A DNA stretch of 6,935 nt from contig JAEZBU010000039.1 in assembly GCA_023426855.1 (NCBI GenBank), forward strand, positions 1 to 6,935. Reading direction: 5' to 3'. The notes under the pieces were generated by a model. It did not search any database, was not told where the DNA came from, and saw only the letters and a program-made list of their open reading frames with translations. Made by a program: the position numbers and the translations under genes. Positions 1 to 6,301 of the stretch are shown piece after piece. This DNA is from Pseudomonadota bacterium. GTDB lineage: Bacteria > Pseudomonadota > Alphaproteobacteria > Rhizobiales > Hyphomicrobiaceae. Within the stretch, counting starts at the first letter, position 1; every line of letters starts with the position of its first letter.

Positions 1-1
1 C

Positions 2-478
2 GGCCTCGTGTCTGTCTCATGGAACCGGCTGTTTGTGCTCATCATGGCCATCGCGCTGATTGCGGCGACTTACGCGTTGATCAATCGCACGCGGCTCGGC
101 AAGGCGATGCGCGCGACGTTCCAGGATCGTGATACCGCGGCGCTGATGGGCGTGAAGATCGGCAATGTCTATCTGGCCACCTTTGCGCTTGGCTCGGGCC
201 TGGCTGCCGCTGCCGGCGCGCTACTTGGTCCGGTGTTCGTGGTGGTGCCGACCATGGGCGATCTCGCCTCGCTGAAGGCATTCGCCATCGTCATTCTCGG
301 CGGTCTCGGCAGTCTTCCCGGCGCGACCATCGGAGGATTCATCCTGGCGTTCATGGAGGAATTGGGCGCCGGCTACGTGTCGTCCGGCTACCGCGATGCC
401 ATGGGTTTCCTGTTGATCATCCTGATACTGATGTTCAAGCCGACGGGCTTGTTCGCGCGCAAGGAGAGGATCGGGTGA
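2..478 (+). CDS. livH: LivH-type ABC transporter permease, 3' part (5' end outside window)
   Basis: This is the C-terminal 158 residues of an inner-membrane permease of the branched-chain amino acid (HAAT) ABC transporter family. The reading frame is open from base 2 with no convincing start, so the gene begins upstream; full-length LivH is usually about 290 residues. Visible features are a hydrophobic segment (LFVLIMAIALIAATYALI), then the cytoplasmic coupling loop GKAMRATFQDRDTAALMGV, which matches the EAA-like loop (G-x-A-x-RA...D...A...G) that contacts the ATPase. Further membrane segments follow, including the AIVILGGLGSLPGA stretch typical of LivH. It ends with a TGA that overlaps the GTG start of livM (GTGA at 475-478). 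Gene order H-M-G-F supports the call. The family also moves amides, urea, aromatic acids and other small molecules, so the true substrate is open. Confidence 0.93.
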   Translation, partial: GLVSVSWNRLFVLIMAIALIAATYALINRTRLGKAMRATFQDRDTAALMGVKIGNVYLATFALGSGLAAAAGALLGPVFVVVPTMGDLASLKAFAIVILGGLGSLPGATIGGFILAFMEELGAGYVSSGYRDAMGFLLIILILMFKPTGLFARKERIG

Positions 479-1515
479 AACACGCGCTGACGGCCGTCTG
501 GCTTTTATTCCTGTTTTCCATCCCGCAATGGATGGGCGAACTCTACGTCCTGCACGTGCTCATCATGACCGGCATCTTCATCATTGCCGCCATGAGTCTC
601 AATCTGCTGCTCGGCTATACCGGGCAGCTCAGTCTCGGTCACGTCGCATTCTTCGGCCTGGGGGCCTACGTCTCGAGTCTGGTTTCGCTCGGTTTCGAGA
701 TCACTTTGTATGGAGACACGAAGATCGGACTGGCGGCGAAGCCAGTGTGGTTCGCGATGCTGTGCGGCATCGCCGTTGCGGGGCTTGCAGGTTGGGCGAT
801 CGGGCGTCTCGCGTTCAAGGTGCGTGGCGCCTATTTCGTCATCGTCACGATCAGCTTTGCTGAGGTCATCCGGCTCGTCGCACTGAACTGGATGGAACTG
901 ACCCAGGGGCCGATGGCGCTGAACAACATTCCCGTGCTGCGCCTCGGGACACCGGAACTGTTCCAACTCTCTTTCCTGCGCAAGCCGTCGGTCTACTATC
1001 TCGTGCTTGTCATGGCGATCATCTCGTACATCGTCATCCGCCGCATCGTGGACTCGCGGGCAGGCCGCGCCATGGTGGCTTTGCGCGAGAATGAGCCGCT
1101 GGCCACGTCCGTCGGCGTCGACGTTACGCAGTATCTCGTGTTGGCGACGGTGGTCTCGGCGGCGATGGCCGGCGCGGCCGGGACGCTCTATGCGCATTAC
1201 GTCCGCATCGTTGATCCCGACGTGTTCATGTTCATCTACACGGTCACCATGGTGATCATGGTGGTCACGGGTGGCAAGGGGACGCTGGCCGGTCCGATCG
1301 TCGGCGGCATCATTTTCGGACTGATGCCGGAAACGCTGCGCGCTATGGAGATCGTGCCGGAAGTGCAGTGGATCATCTACGGCGTGCTGATGATCCTCGT
1401 CGTCTACTTCCTGCCCGAAGGTATCGTTCCGACGCTGAGGAACTGGTGGAAGCGGCGGCAGGACAAACCATCCCTCAGTGCTGAAGGGGCCGGCATCGAG
1501 GAGACAGCGCGATGA
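475..1515 (+). CDS. livM: LivM-type ABC transporter permease
   Basis: Second inner-membrane permease of the HAAT/Liv transporter, 346 residues, a usual length for the family. It would pair with LivH to form the translocation pore. The family hallmark GYTGQLSLGHVAFFGLGAY lies at residues 47-65. The coupling loop AGRAMVALRENEPLATSVGV is at 196-215, followed by a Gly-rich TGGKGTLAGPIVGG stretch, and many hydrophobic segments run through the protein. The GTG start at 475 overlaps the livH stop and has a strong ribosome site AAGGAGAGG at 461-469, inside livH. The stop overlaps the livG start (ATGA at 1512-1515). The C-terminal 25 or so residues are charged and cytoplasmic (WWKRRQDKPS). The stretch LTQGPMALNNIP (142-153) sits where many LivM proteins have a Gly-rich LTGG-type loop; this may bear on substrate but is not proof. 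Confidence 0.95.
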   Translation: MKHALTAVWLLFLFSIPQWMGELYVLHVLIMTGIFIIAAMSLNLLLGYTGQLSLGHVAFFGLGAYVSSLVSLGFEITLYGDTKIGLAAKPVWFAMLCGIAVAGLAGWAIGRLAFKVRGAYFVIVTISFAEVIRLVALNWMELTQGPMALNNIPVLRLGTPELFQLSFLRKPSVYYLVLVMAIISYIVIRRIVDSRAGRAMVALRENEPLATSVGVDVTQYLVLATVVSAAMAGAAGTLYAHYVRIVDPDVFMFIYTVTMVIMVVTGGKGTLAGPIVGGIIFGLMPETLRAMEIVPEVQWIIYGVLMILVVYFLPEGIVPTLRNWWKRRQDKPSLSAEGAGIEETAR

Positions 1516-2306
1516 CGGTTGAATCCTCCGATATCGCGCTGGCCGTGCGCAATTTGTCGATCCGCTTCGGCGGGCTGACGGCGGTAGAAAGCGCGACCTT
1601 CGACGTCAAAGACGGCGAGGTGCTGTCGCTGATCGGACCGAACGGTGCCGGCAAGACCTCGGCCTTCAACGCCATCACCGGCTACATCGAGGCGGCGAAG
1701 GGCGACATTCTCTATCGCGGCACGCGGCTCAATGGCCTGAAACCGAACCAGGTCGCGGAATTGGGCGTGGTGCGCACGTTCCAGAAAACCAGCGTATTCA
1801 GCGGCCAGACGGTGCTCGACAACATCCTCATCGGCTTGCACCTGCGATCGAAGCAGAAACCGCTCGCCATCATCTTCCGTCTGCCGTGGGTGGTGCGAGA
1901 GGAACGCGAACTGGTCGAGGAAGCGCGCAAGGTCCTCGCCTTCACCGGTCTATCCGCCCGTGCCGACGAAATGGCGTCGTCGTTGCCTTACGGCGAACTG
2001 CGGCTGCTGGAGGTCGCCATCGCGCTGGCTGCCAAGCCGAAGCTGCTGCTGCTCGACGAACCGGTATCCGGCATGAACCCCGCGGAAACGTCGAGCTTCA
2101 TGCGCATGCTGGCTCGTATCCGCGATCTCGGCATCACGGTGCTGCTGGTCGAACACGACATGAAAATGGTGATGGGCGTATCGGATCGCGTGGTCTGTCT
2201 CAACCAGGGTCGCATCATCGCGGACGGTCCGCCGGCCCAGATCCAGAAGGATCCGCAGGTGATCCGCGCCTATCTTGGTGAGAGGTACGCTCGTGCTGAA
2301 GGTTGA
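1512..2306 (+). CDS. livG: LivG-type ABC transporter ATP-binding protein
   Basis: Cytoplasmic ATPase of the Liv transporter, 264 residues. ABC motifs appear in order: Walker A GPNGAGKT (42-49), Q-loop Gln91 in RTFQKT, a degenerate signature LPYGE (158-162), Walker B LLLLDEP (178-184) with catalytic Glu183, and switch His215 in VEHDMKMV. The C-terminal tail ADGPPAQIQKDPQVIRAYLG is typical of LivG and separates it from LivF. The ATG at 1512 overlaps the livM stop and has the ribosome site GAGGAGA at 1498-1504, 7 bases upstream. The usual YGEQR element of LivG reads YGELR here, a mild change next to the signature. The 3' end overlaps livF. ATP binding and the transporter role are near certain from the motifs; the transported compound is not. 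Confidence 0.95.
   Translation: MTVESSDIALAVRNLSIRFGGLTAVESATFDVKDGEVLSLIGPNGAGKTSAFNAITGYIEAAKGDILYRGTRLNGLKPNQVAELGVVRTFQKTSVFSGQTVLDNILIGLHLRSKQKPLAIIFRLPWVVREERELVEEARKVLAFTGLSARADEMASSLPYGELRLLEVAIALAAKPKLLLLDEPVSGMNPAETSSFMRMLARIRDLGITVLLVEHDMKMVMGVSDRVVCLNQGRIIADGPPAQIQKDPQVIRAYLGERYARAEG
2281..2285 (+). promoter_or_regulatory. Ribosome binding site deciding the livF start
   Basis: AGAGG within the end of livG, 7 bases before the GTG at 2293. This spacing favours GTG 2293 over the upstream in-frame TTG 2275 and GTG 2278, which have no comparable site at a proper distance. Confidence 0.6.
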
Positions 2307-2997
2307 GGGACTGGTCTGCCGGTATGGCAAGGTTGCGGCGGTCCGTGAGCTCTCGCTGGAAGTGCGCAAGGGCGAACTTGTGACCTTGATCGGCGCCAAC
2401 GGGGCCGGCAAGACGACAACACTGAAGGCAATATCGGGTGTGCTACCGCCTGTCGCCGGGCGCATCGAATTCGAGGGCGAGGATATCACCAAGGCGTCGG
2501 CGCGCCGCATCCTGCAGCTTGGCATTGCGCATTGCCCGGAAGGTCGCCGCGTCTTCCCGTACATGACGGTGAAGGAAAACCTGGAAATGGGGTGTTTCCT
2601 GCGCACCGACACCGCTGCGATCACGGAGGATATGGAAAGACTGTTCGAGCGCTTTCCTATCCTGAACGAGCGCCGCGATCAGGCGGCCGGAACGCTCTCG
2701 GGTGGCGAGCAGCAGATGCTGGCGATTTCGCGCGCGCTGATGAGCCGGCCCAAGTTGGTACTGTTCGATGAGCCGTCGCTGGGGCTGGCGCCCAATCTCG
2801 TCGAGCGCACGTTCGAGATCATCAAGGAAATCCGGGAGCAGGGCGCCACCGTCGTGATGGTCGAGCAAAACGCGTTTGCGGCGCTGGAGCTTTCGGACCG
2901 TTCGTATGTGCTCGAACAGGGCCGGGTGACGCTGACCGGCACCGGTGCTGAGTTGCTCGACAATCCGCACGTCAAGAGCGCCTATCTCGGCGCTTGA
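2293..2997 (+). CDS. livF: LivF-type ABC transporter ATP-binding protein
   Basis: Second ATPase of the Liv transporter, 234 residues from the chosen GTG start at 2293. That start gives MLKVEGL, the usual LivF beginning, and has an AGAGG ribosome site 7 bases upstream. In-frame TTG (2275) and GTG (2278) starts would add 5-6 residues but lack a well-placed site. Motifs are Walker A GANGAGKT (34-41), CPEGRRVFPYMTV (81-93, the LivF form of the Q-loop region), signature LSGGEQQ (135-141), and Walker B LVLFDEP (155-161) with Glu160. The VEQN element (190-193) has Gln where most ABC ATPases have the switch His, as is normal for LivF. It overlaps livG by 14 bp and is the last gene of the operon. Its stop lies 23 bp from the stop of the convergent dehydrogenase gene. 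Confidence 0.95.
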   Translation: MLKVEGLVCRYGKVAAVRELSLEVRKGELVTLIGANGAGKTTTLKAISGVLPPVAGRIEFEGEDITKASARRILQLGIAHCPEGRRVFPYMTVKENLEMGCFLRTDTAAITEDMERLFERFPILNERRDQAAGTLSGGEQQMLAISRALMSRPKLVLFDEPSLGLAPNLVERTFEIIKEIREQGATVVMVEQNAFAALELSDRSYVLEQGRVTLTGTGAELLDNPHVKSAYLGA

Positions 2998-3020
2998 TCG
3001 ACGCGGGGTTTGCAGCGGCT

Positions 3021-4523
3021 TTACGGCCGTGGCGGCGTATTCAGGTTGATCGTCACGTTCTTGCGCTGGGTGAAACTGTCCAGCATGCCTTCCAGCGAGG
3101 ATTCGCGGCCGATGCCGCTCTGCTTGACGCCGCCATAGGAATGGCCGGGCATTTGCCCCAATCCCTGATTGACCTGTACCCATCCTGCTTCGACGCGATG
3201 CGCAGTCTTCAAGGCGCGGCCGATATCGTGCGTCCAAACGTATGCTGCCAGGCCGTAGTGGGAATCGTTCGCCATGCGGATGGCCTCCTCCTCATCGGTC
3301 CAGCGGATGGCGACCAGCACGGGGCCGAAGATCTCCTCGCGTGCAAGTCGCCAATCGTTGGCGGCATTGGCGAATATGGTCGGCAGCGCGAAATAACCCT
3401 CCGATAGCGGACCAGACGTCGGGGGCAGACCGCCAACGAGGAGCTTCGCATCGGGCTGCTTCAGACCATCCTCGACGTAGCCGCAGACTTTGCGGAACTG
3501 CTTCTCGTTGATGATCGCGCCGATGTCACTGTTCTCGTCGAGCGGGTCGCCGAGTTTCAGCTTGGACACTTTGTCGGCGAGTCGACCAAGAAAATCGTCA
3601 AAGATGTCGGCGTGCAGGAATAGCCGCGATCCAGCCGTGCAGGACTGGCTTTGGCGCGTGAACCGCATCGCCGCAATAATGCCGTCGACAACCCAGTCCT
3701 CATTGGCATCGGGATAAACGATCGACGGGCTCTTGCCGCCAAGTTCGAGCGAGACCGGCACGATGCGCTCGGATGCGGCACGCATGATCAGCTTGCCGAC
3801 GTCGGTTGAGCCGGTGAACGACAGTTTGCGGATTCCGGGGTGATTGGACAGCGCCGCGCCGGCCTCTTCGCCCAGGCCGGTAACGACGTTCAGCACGCCT
3901 TTCGGCAAGTGCTCCTGGCAGATGGCGGCCAGCCAGAGAACGCCGAGCGGGGCATCCTCGGCGGCTTTCAATACCAGCGTATTGCCGGCGCACAGAGCTG
4001 GCGCGATTTTCAGGGCGGCGAGCAGAACCGGCGCATTCCACGGAATGATGGCGCCGACGACACCAATGGGTTCGCGGCGGGTGTAGCTGAGCACGTGCTC
4101 GCCGAAGGGGATGGTTTCGCCCTTGAGTTCGCTGGCAAGCCCACCGAAATAGCGGAAGATATCGAACGTGCCGCGCGCTTCCGGACGCGCCTGCGTGCGG
4201 ATGGCGTTGCCGGTTTCCTCCGCAACGATGCGCGCCAGTTCCTCGACGCGGGCTTCGACGGCATCAGCGATCTTCTGCAGCATCCGGCCGCGTTCGCGCG
4301 GCACGACCTTGCTCCAGCTCGCGAACGCCGCGGTTGCGGCCTCCACGGCGCGGTCCACGTCGTCGGCGGTGCCGCGCGGGATCGATGCGATCGGCTTGCG
4401 GTTGCCAGGGCTTTCGACGATCAGTTGGCGGCCGGTTGAGGCATCGCACCAGTCACCATCGATCAGCATTTGTGCGTGGCGGTGGGCCGCCGAGGTGCCG
4501 GTTTCCGACTGAGCGATCGCCAT
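3021..4523 (-). CDS. NAD(P)-dependent aldehyde dehydrogenase family protein
   Basis: A 500-residue soluble enzyme of the aldehyde dehydrogenase superfamily, which oxidises an aldehyde to its acid with NAD(P)+. Family landmarks are present: IIPWNAP (159-165, oxyanion Asn163), LVLKAAED (183-190, cofactor-binding Lys186), FTGSTDVG (236-243, dinucleotide contact), LELGGKSP (259-266, general base Glu260), SQSCTAGSR (292-300, nucleophile Cys295), EEIFGPV (396-402) and GGVKQSGIGRE (464-474). Length is usual for ALDH2/ALDH9-like or betaine-aldehyde-type enzymes. All catalytic residues are intact, so it should be active; the substrate cannot be read from sequence. The ATG at 4523 was chosen because GGAAGGA lies 7 bases upstream; in-frame ATGs at 4556 and 4610 add a stretch unlike the family. 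It converges on livF and diverges from the hydrolase gene, suggesting a shared control region with the latter. Confidence 0.93.
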   Translation of the reverse strand: MAIAQSETGTSAAHRHAQMLIDGDWCDASTGRQLIVESPGNRKPIASIPRGTADDVDRAVEAATAAFASWSKVVPRERGRMLQKIADAVEARVEELARIVAEETGNAIRTQARPEARGTFDIFRYFGGLASELKGETIPFGEHVLSYTRREPIGVVGAIIPWNAPVLLAALKIAPALCAGNTLVLKAAEDAPLGVLWLAAICQEHLPKGVLNVVTGLGEEAGAALSNHPGIRKLSFTGSTDVGKLIMRAASERIVPVSLELGGKSPSIVYPDANEDWVVDGIIAAMRFTRQSQSCTAGSRLFLHADIFDDFLGRLADKVSKLKLGDPLDENSDIGAIINEKQFRKVCGYVEDGLKQPDAKLLVGGLPPTSGPLSEGYFALPTIFANAANDWRLAREEIFGPVLVAIRWTDEEEAIRMANDSHYGLAAYVWTHDIGRALKTAHRVEAGWVQVNQGLGQMPGHSYGGVKQSGIGRESSLEGMLDSFTQRKNVTINLNTPPRP

Positions 4524-4530
4524 TGGACTT

Positions 4531-4537
4531 TCCTTCC
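4531..4537 (-). promoter_or_regulatory. Ribosome binding site of the aldehyde dehydrogenase gene
   Basis: GGAAGGA on the minus strand, 7 bases before the ATG at 4523. It decides for this start over the in-frame upstream ATGs at 4556 and 4610. Confidence 0.7.
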
Positions 4538-4572
4538 CGTTAGCTGTGCTTACCATCAGCAAACACCTGACA

Positions 4573-4599
4573 GGCAGCATAGGTCCAATATTGGCTGCC
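4573..4599. repeat. Inverted repeat with inner palindrome, possible operator
   Basis: Outer arms GGCAGC (4573-4578) and GCTGCC (4594-4599) enclose the perfect 10-bp palindrome CCAATATTGG (4585-4594), although the two symmetry centres differ by about 3.5 bases. It lies 60-75 bp upstream of the dehydrogenase start, where a regulator of that gene could bind. On the minus strand the palindrome contributes TTGGAC, a possible -35, but no good -10 follows it. The function is an inference from position and symmetry. Confidence 0.35.
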
Positions 4600-4661
4600 G
4601 GGAAAGGCATAGTGGGCTAAGCCTGTCGGGTTCAACATCGCGTGACAGCAGCGAAAAGCGG

Positions 4662-4690
4662 TTCGCACGATTGGCCTGCATGGCTAGGAT
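4662..4690 (+). promoter_or_regulatory. Candidate sigma70-type promoter for the hydrolase gene
   Basis: TTCGCA (4662-4667) and TAGGAT (4685-4690) are separated by 17 bases; each box matches four of six consensus positions. Transcription would start near 4697 and leave a leader of about 80 bases that includes the tandem repeat and the ribosome site. This is a weak pattern match only. Confidence 0.3.
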
Positions 4691-4710
4691 GCGCGCCGAA
4701 TGGGGCGCGC
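4691..4710. repeat. G/C-rich hairpin
   Basis: Perfect 7-bp arms GCGCGCC (4691-4697) and GGCGCGC (4704-4710) flank a 6-base loop, GAATGG. It sits directly after the candidate -10 box and could be an operator or a leader structure. No T run follows, so it is not a terminator. Confidence 0.45.
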
Positions 4711-4728
4711 CTGTTCCGCGCCTGTTCC
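4707..4728 (+). repeat. Perfect tandem 11-bp direct repeat
   Basis: GCGCCTGTTCC occurs twice back to back (4707-4717 and 4718-4728), one helical turn apart. Repeats phased this way are often bound by dimeric or cooperative regulators. The first copy overlaps the right arm of the preceding hairpin. It may also be a chance duplication. Confidence 0.6.
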
Positions 4729-4766
4729 CAGTCGTTAATCCAAGCGGCCGATACCCGCCAAAAAAT

Positions 4767-4773
4767 GGGAGGA
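4767..4773 (+). promoter_or_regulatory. Strong ribosome binding site of the hydrolase gene
   Basis: GGGAGGA with a 6-base spacer to the ATG at 4780. It fixes that start, which in turn places a twin-arginine motif at residues 5-10 of the protein. Confidence 0.8.
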
Positions 4774-4779
4774 CACACC

Positions 4780-5757
4780 ATGCAGGACCTCAATCGTCGT
4801 TCGTTTGTTCTGTCGGCTGCTGTGGCCGGCACGGCGTTCGGCTTGGCTAAATCAGTCGAGATCATTCCATCGGCCGCGGCACAGGGGGCTGGCGCATCGC
4901 CGCTCAACCCGACCGGCGCCAAGTTCCACAAGTTCAAGGTCGGCGATATCGAGGTCACCACGGTGTTCGATGGTGCTTCGCTGCGCGATCATAACCCTGG
5001 CTTTATCAAGAACGCGACCGTCGAAGAAACCAAAGCCGCACTCAAGAGCGCGAACCTGCCCGACGACAAGGTGCCCAATGCCTTCACCATCACGGTCGTG
5101 AAGGTCGGCGACAACACCATCATGTTCGACTCCGGCAATGGTCCAGCGGGCGCACCGGCCACCGGGCAGCTCGCGGCTAACATGAAAGAGGCAGGGATCG
5201 ACGTCGCCAATCTGTCGGCGATCGTCATCACCCACTTCCATCCGGATCACATCTTCGGGCTGATGAACAAGGACAACTCACAGATCTATCCGAATACGCA
5301 GATCGTCGTGCCGGCCGCCGAATACAAATTCTGGGCCGAAACGCCGGTTGAATCTCTGCCGGAGGCGCGTCGTGGTCTGGCGCAGCGTGTGCAGGCAACT
5401 TTCCCGAAGTGGCAGAACGTCAAGCAGGTCGAGGACGACCAGCATGTGGCGGTCGGCGTGCGTGCCATGGCGACCTATGGCCATACGCCAGGTCACACCA
5501 GCTATCTGGTGTCTGCCGGCAATGCACAGCTTCTCGTGCTCGGTGATGTGACCAACCTTCCCGCTCTCAACATGCGCAATCCCGGCTGGCACATCATGTT
5601 CGACCAGGATGCGGAGATGGCCGAGGCGACGCGCCGGCGAGTGTTCGATCAGGCCGTCGCCGATAAGCTGGTGTGTTCCGGATACCATTGGGGCATGCCC
5701 GGCGCGGGCACCATCTCGAAGGATGGCAATGGCTACGCGCTGGTGCCTGTCGCTTGA
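4780..5757 (+). CDS. Tat-exported MBL-fold metallohydrolase
   Basis: A 325-residue hydrolase of the metallo-beta-lactamase fold, likely acting in the periplasm with two metal ions (usually zinc). The N-terminus carries a twin-arginine signal: NRRSFV (5-10), a hydrophobic segment (about 11-23) and a probable cleavage site after SAAA (31-34). The metal-site motifs are complete: THFHPDH (151-157; His152, His154, Asp156, His157), GHTPGHTSY (234-242; His239), LGDVTN with Asp256, and GYHWG with His303. The arrangement resembles lactonase-like and other broad MBL hydrolases rather than proven beta-lactamases, so the substrate (ester, lactone, thioester or other) is undetermined. The start at 4780 is fixed by a strong ribosome site and the signal peptide. 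The gene diverges from the aldehyde dehydrogenase gene and is followed by a terminator, so it is probably transcribed alone. Confidence 0.9.
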   Translation: MQDLNRRSFVLSAAVAGTAFGLAKSVEIIPSAAAQGAGASPLNPTGAKFHKFKVGDIEVTTVFDGASLRDHNPGFIKNATVEETKAALKSANLPDDKVPNAFTITVVKVGDNTIMFDSGNGPAGAPATGQLAANMKEAGIDVANLSAIVITHFHPDHIFGLMNKDNSQIYPNTQIVVPAAEYKFWAETPVESLPEARRGLAQRVQATFPKWQNVKQVEDDQHVAVGVRAMATYGHTPGHTSYLVSAGNAQLLVLGDVTNLPALNMRNPGWHIMFDQDAEMAEATRRRVFDQAVADKLVCSGYHWGMPGAGTISKDGNGYALVPVA

Positions 5758-5788
5758 GCCGGATTGCAACCTCCAACTGACATTCAGC

Positions 5789-5824
5789 TCGGCCGCCGTC
5801 TCCCCCGGCGGCCGATTTGCTTTT
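5789..5824 (+). terminator. Rho-independent terminator after the hydrolase gene
   Basis: Perfect 10-bp arms TCGGCCGCCG (5789-5798) and CGGCGGCCGA (5806-5815) with a 7-base loop are followed by TTTGCTTTT (5816-5824). It lies about 30 bases after the hydrolase stop and separates that gene from the copper-type genes. Confidence 0.85.
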
Positions 5825-5857
5825 CATGCGACAAACCCACCCGCTGCCGAATTGCGG

Positions 5858-5887
5858 TTGAGATCGGCCTGCGCCTGCCGCTAAATA
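5858..5887 (+). promoter_or_regulatory. Possible promoter for the DUF2946/YcnI genes
   Basis: TTGAGA (5858-5863, five of six positions of TTGACA) and an A/T-rich TAAATA (5882-5887) are 18 bases apart, just after the terminator. The -10 box is a poor match. A promoter is expected here because a terminator precedes and a same-strand gene follows. Confidence 0.3.
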
Positions 5888-5908
5888 CCTCGCTCATTGG
5901 GGAGTGAG

Positions 5909-6301
5909 ATGCGACTGCGCTGGATCATCAGTCTTCTGGCCGTGTTGGGCGTGCTTGCGCACGCTGGCGCGCTGGTGCGCCACAACGCGGTCATGGTCGA
6001 TGCGCACCTGCAGCATCAGGCTCTGGTCGCGGATCTGCAGGTCATTTGCCATTCGGGTGGGCCGGGTTCATCCGAGCCTGCGACCATCCCTGACATCCCG
6101 CGTCCATCGAATGCGGATAATGGCTGCCCGTTGTGTTCGGGGCTGGCGTCGGCGTTTGCTCTTGCTGCCCTGGATGCGCCATGCTTGGCATCGCCCTACG
6201 CGGTTCTTGAGGATTACAAACCCATAGCGGCTACGCGCGGGCTCGGGCAATCGCCTGCCACGCTGCCACCCGTGCGCGGGCCGCCCTTGCGCACCGCCTG
6301 A
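5909..6301 (+). CDS. DUF2946-like small secreted or membrane-anchored protein, probably copper-related
   Basis: A 130-residue protein with an N-terminal hydrophobic segment (residues 4-22, after MRLRW) that could be a signal peptide or membrane anchor. It resembles the DUF2946 pattern: a first Cys in VICHSGG (Cys47), a CPLC pair (Cys73, Cys76), a following hydrophobic stretch, and an RGPP tail (123-126). A further Cys (92) and several His (18, 25, 33, 36, 48) are present. DUF2946 members often sit beside copper-related genes such as YcnI/DUF1775 and TonB-dependent receptors, which fits the next gene; a metal-binding role is inferred, not shown. The ATG at 5909 is preferred over a TTG at 5897 because GGGGAG (5899-5904) precedes it closely, though with a short 4-base spacer. 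The next gene starts 144 bp downstream. Confidence 0.65.
   Translation: MRLRWIISLLAVLGVLAHAGALVRHNAVMVDAHLQHQALVADLQVICHSGGPGSSEPATIPDIPRPSNADNGCPLCSGLASAFALAALDAPCLASPYAVLEDYKPIAATRGLGQSPATLPPVRGPPLRTA

Larger units (their letters stand above)
4524..4779. promoter_or_regulatory. Divergent intergenic region between dehydrogenase and hydrolase genes
   Basis: This 256-bp stretch between two divergent starts must contain the promoters for both genes. It contains the dehydrogenase ribosome site (4531-4537, minus strand), the palindrome CCAATATTGG (4585-4594) within a GGCAGC/GCTGCC inverted repeat, a candidate forward promoter (4662-4690), a G/C hairpin (4691-4710), a tandem 11-bp repeat (4707-4728) and the hydrolase ribosome site (4767-4773). 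Short open frames entering it (for example a forward extension to 4642) lack ribosome sites and family similarity, so I treat it as non-coding. Confidence 0.7.

Noticed and set aside
505..1197. Minus-strand open frame of 230 codons
   Set aside because: Lies antisense to livM, which has clear family motifs; the product is rich in Arg, Asp and His with no recognisable domain, as expected from the shadow of a high-GC gene.
1950..2624. Minus-strand open frame of 224 codons across the livG/livF junction
   Set aside because: Antisense to conserved ATPase motifs in both genes; composition-driven shadow.
2443..3237. Minus-strand open frame of 264 codons
   Set aside because: Antisense to livF and then out of frame with the dehydrogenase gene; spans two well-supported genes and shows no coherent domain.
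3840..4439. Plus-strand open frame of 199 codons
   Set aside because: Antisense to the aldehyde dehydrogenase catalytic region; no ribosome site or domain seen.
4587..4592. TTGGAC on the minus strand as a -35 box for the dehydrogenase gene
   Set aside because: At 17 bases the -10 position reads TGTTTG, too poor a match to call a promoter.
4524..4610. N-terminal extension of the aldehyde dehydrogenase to an ATG at 4610
   Set aside because: The added residues are unlike the family and the ATG at 4523 has a well-spaced GGAAGGA site.
4642..4779. N-terminal extension of the hydrolase to 4642
   Set aside because: It would bury the twin-arginine signal about 50 residues in, and the strong GGGAGGA site supports ATG 4780.
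5278..5769. Minus-strand open frame of 163 codons
   Set aside because: Antisense to the metal-site half of the MBL hydrolase; no recognisable protein features.
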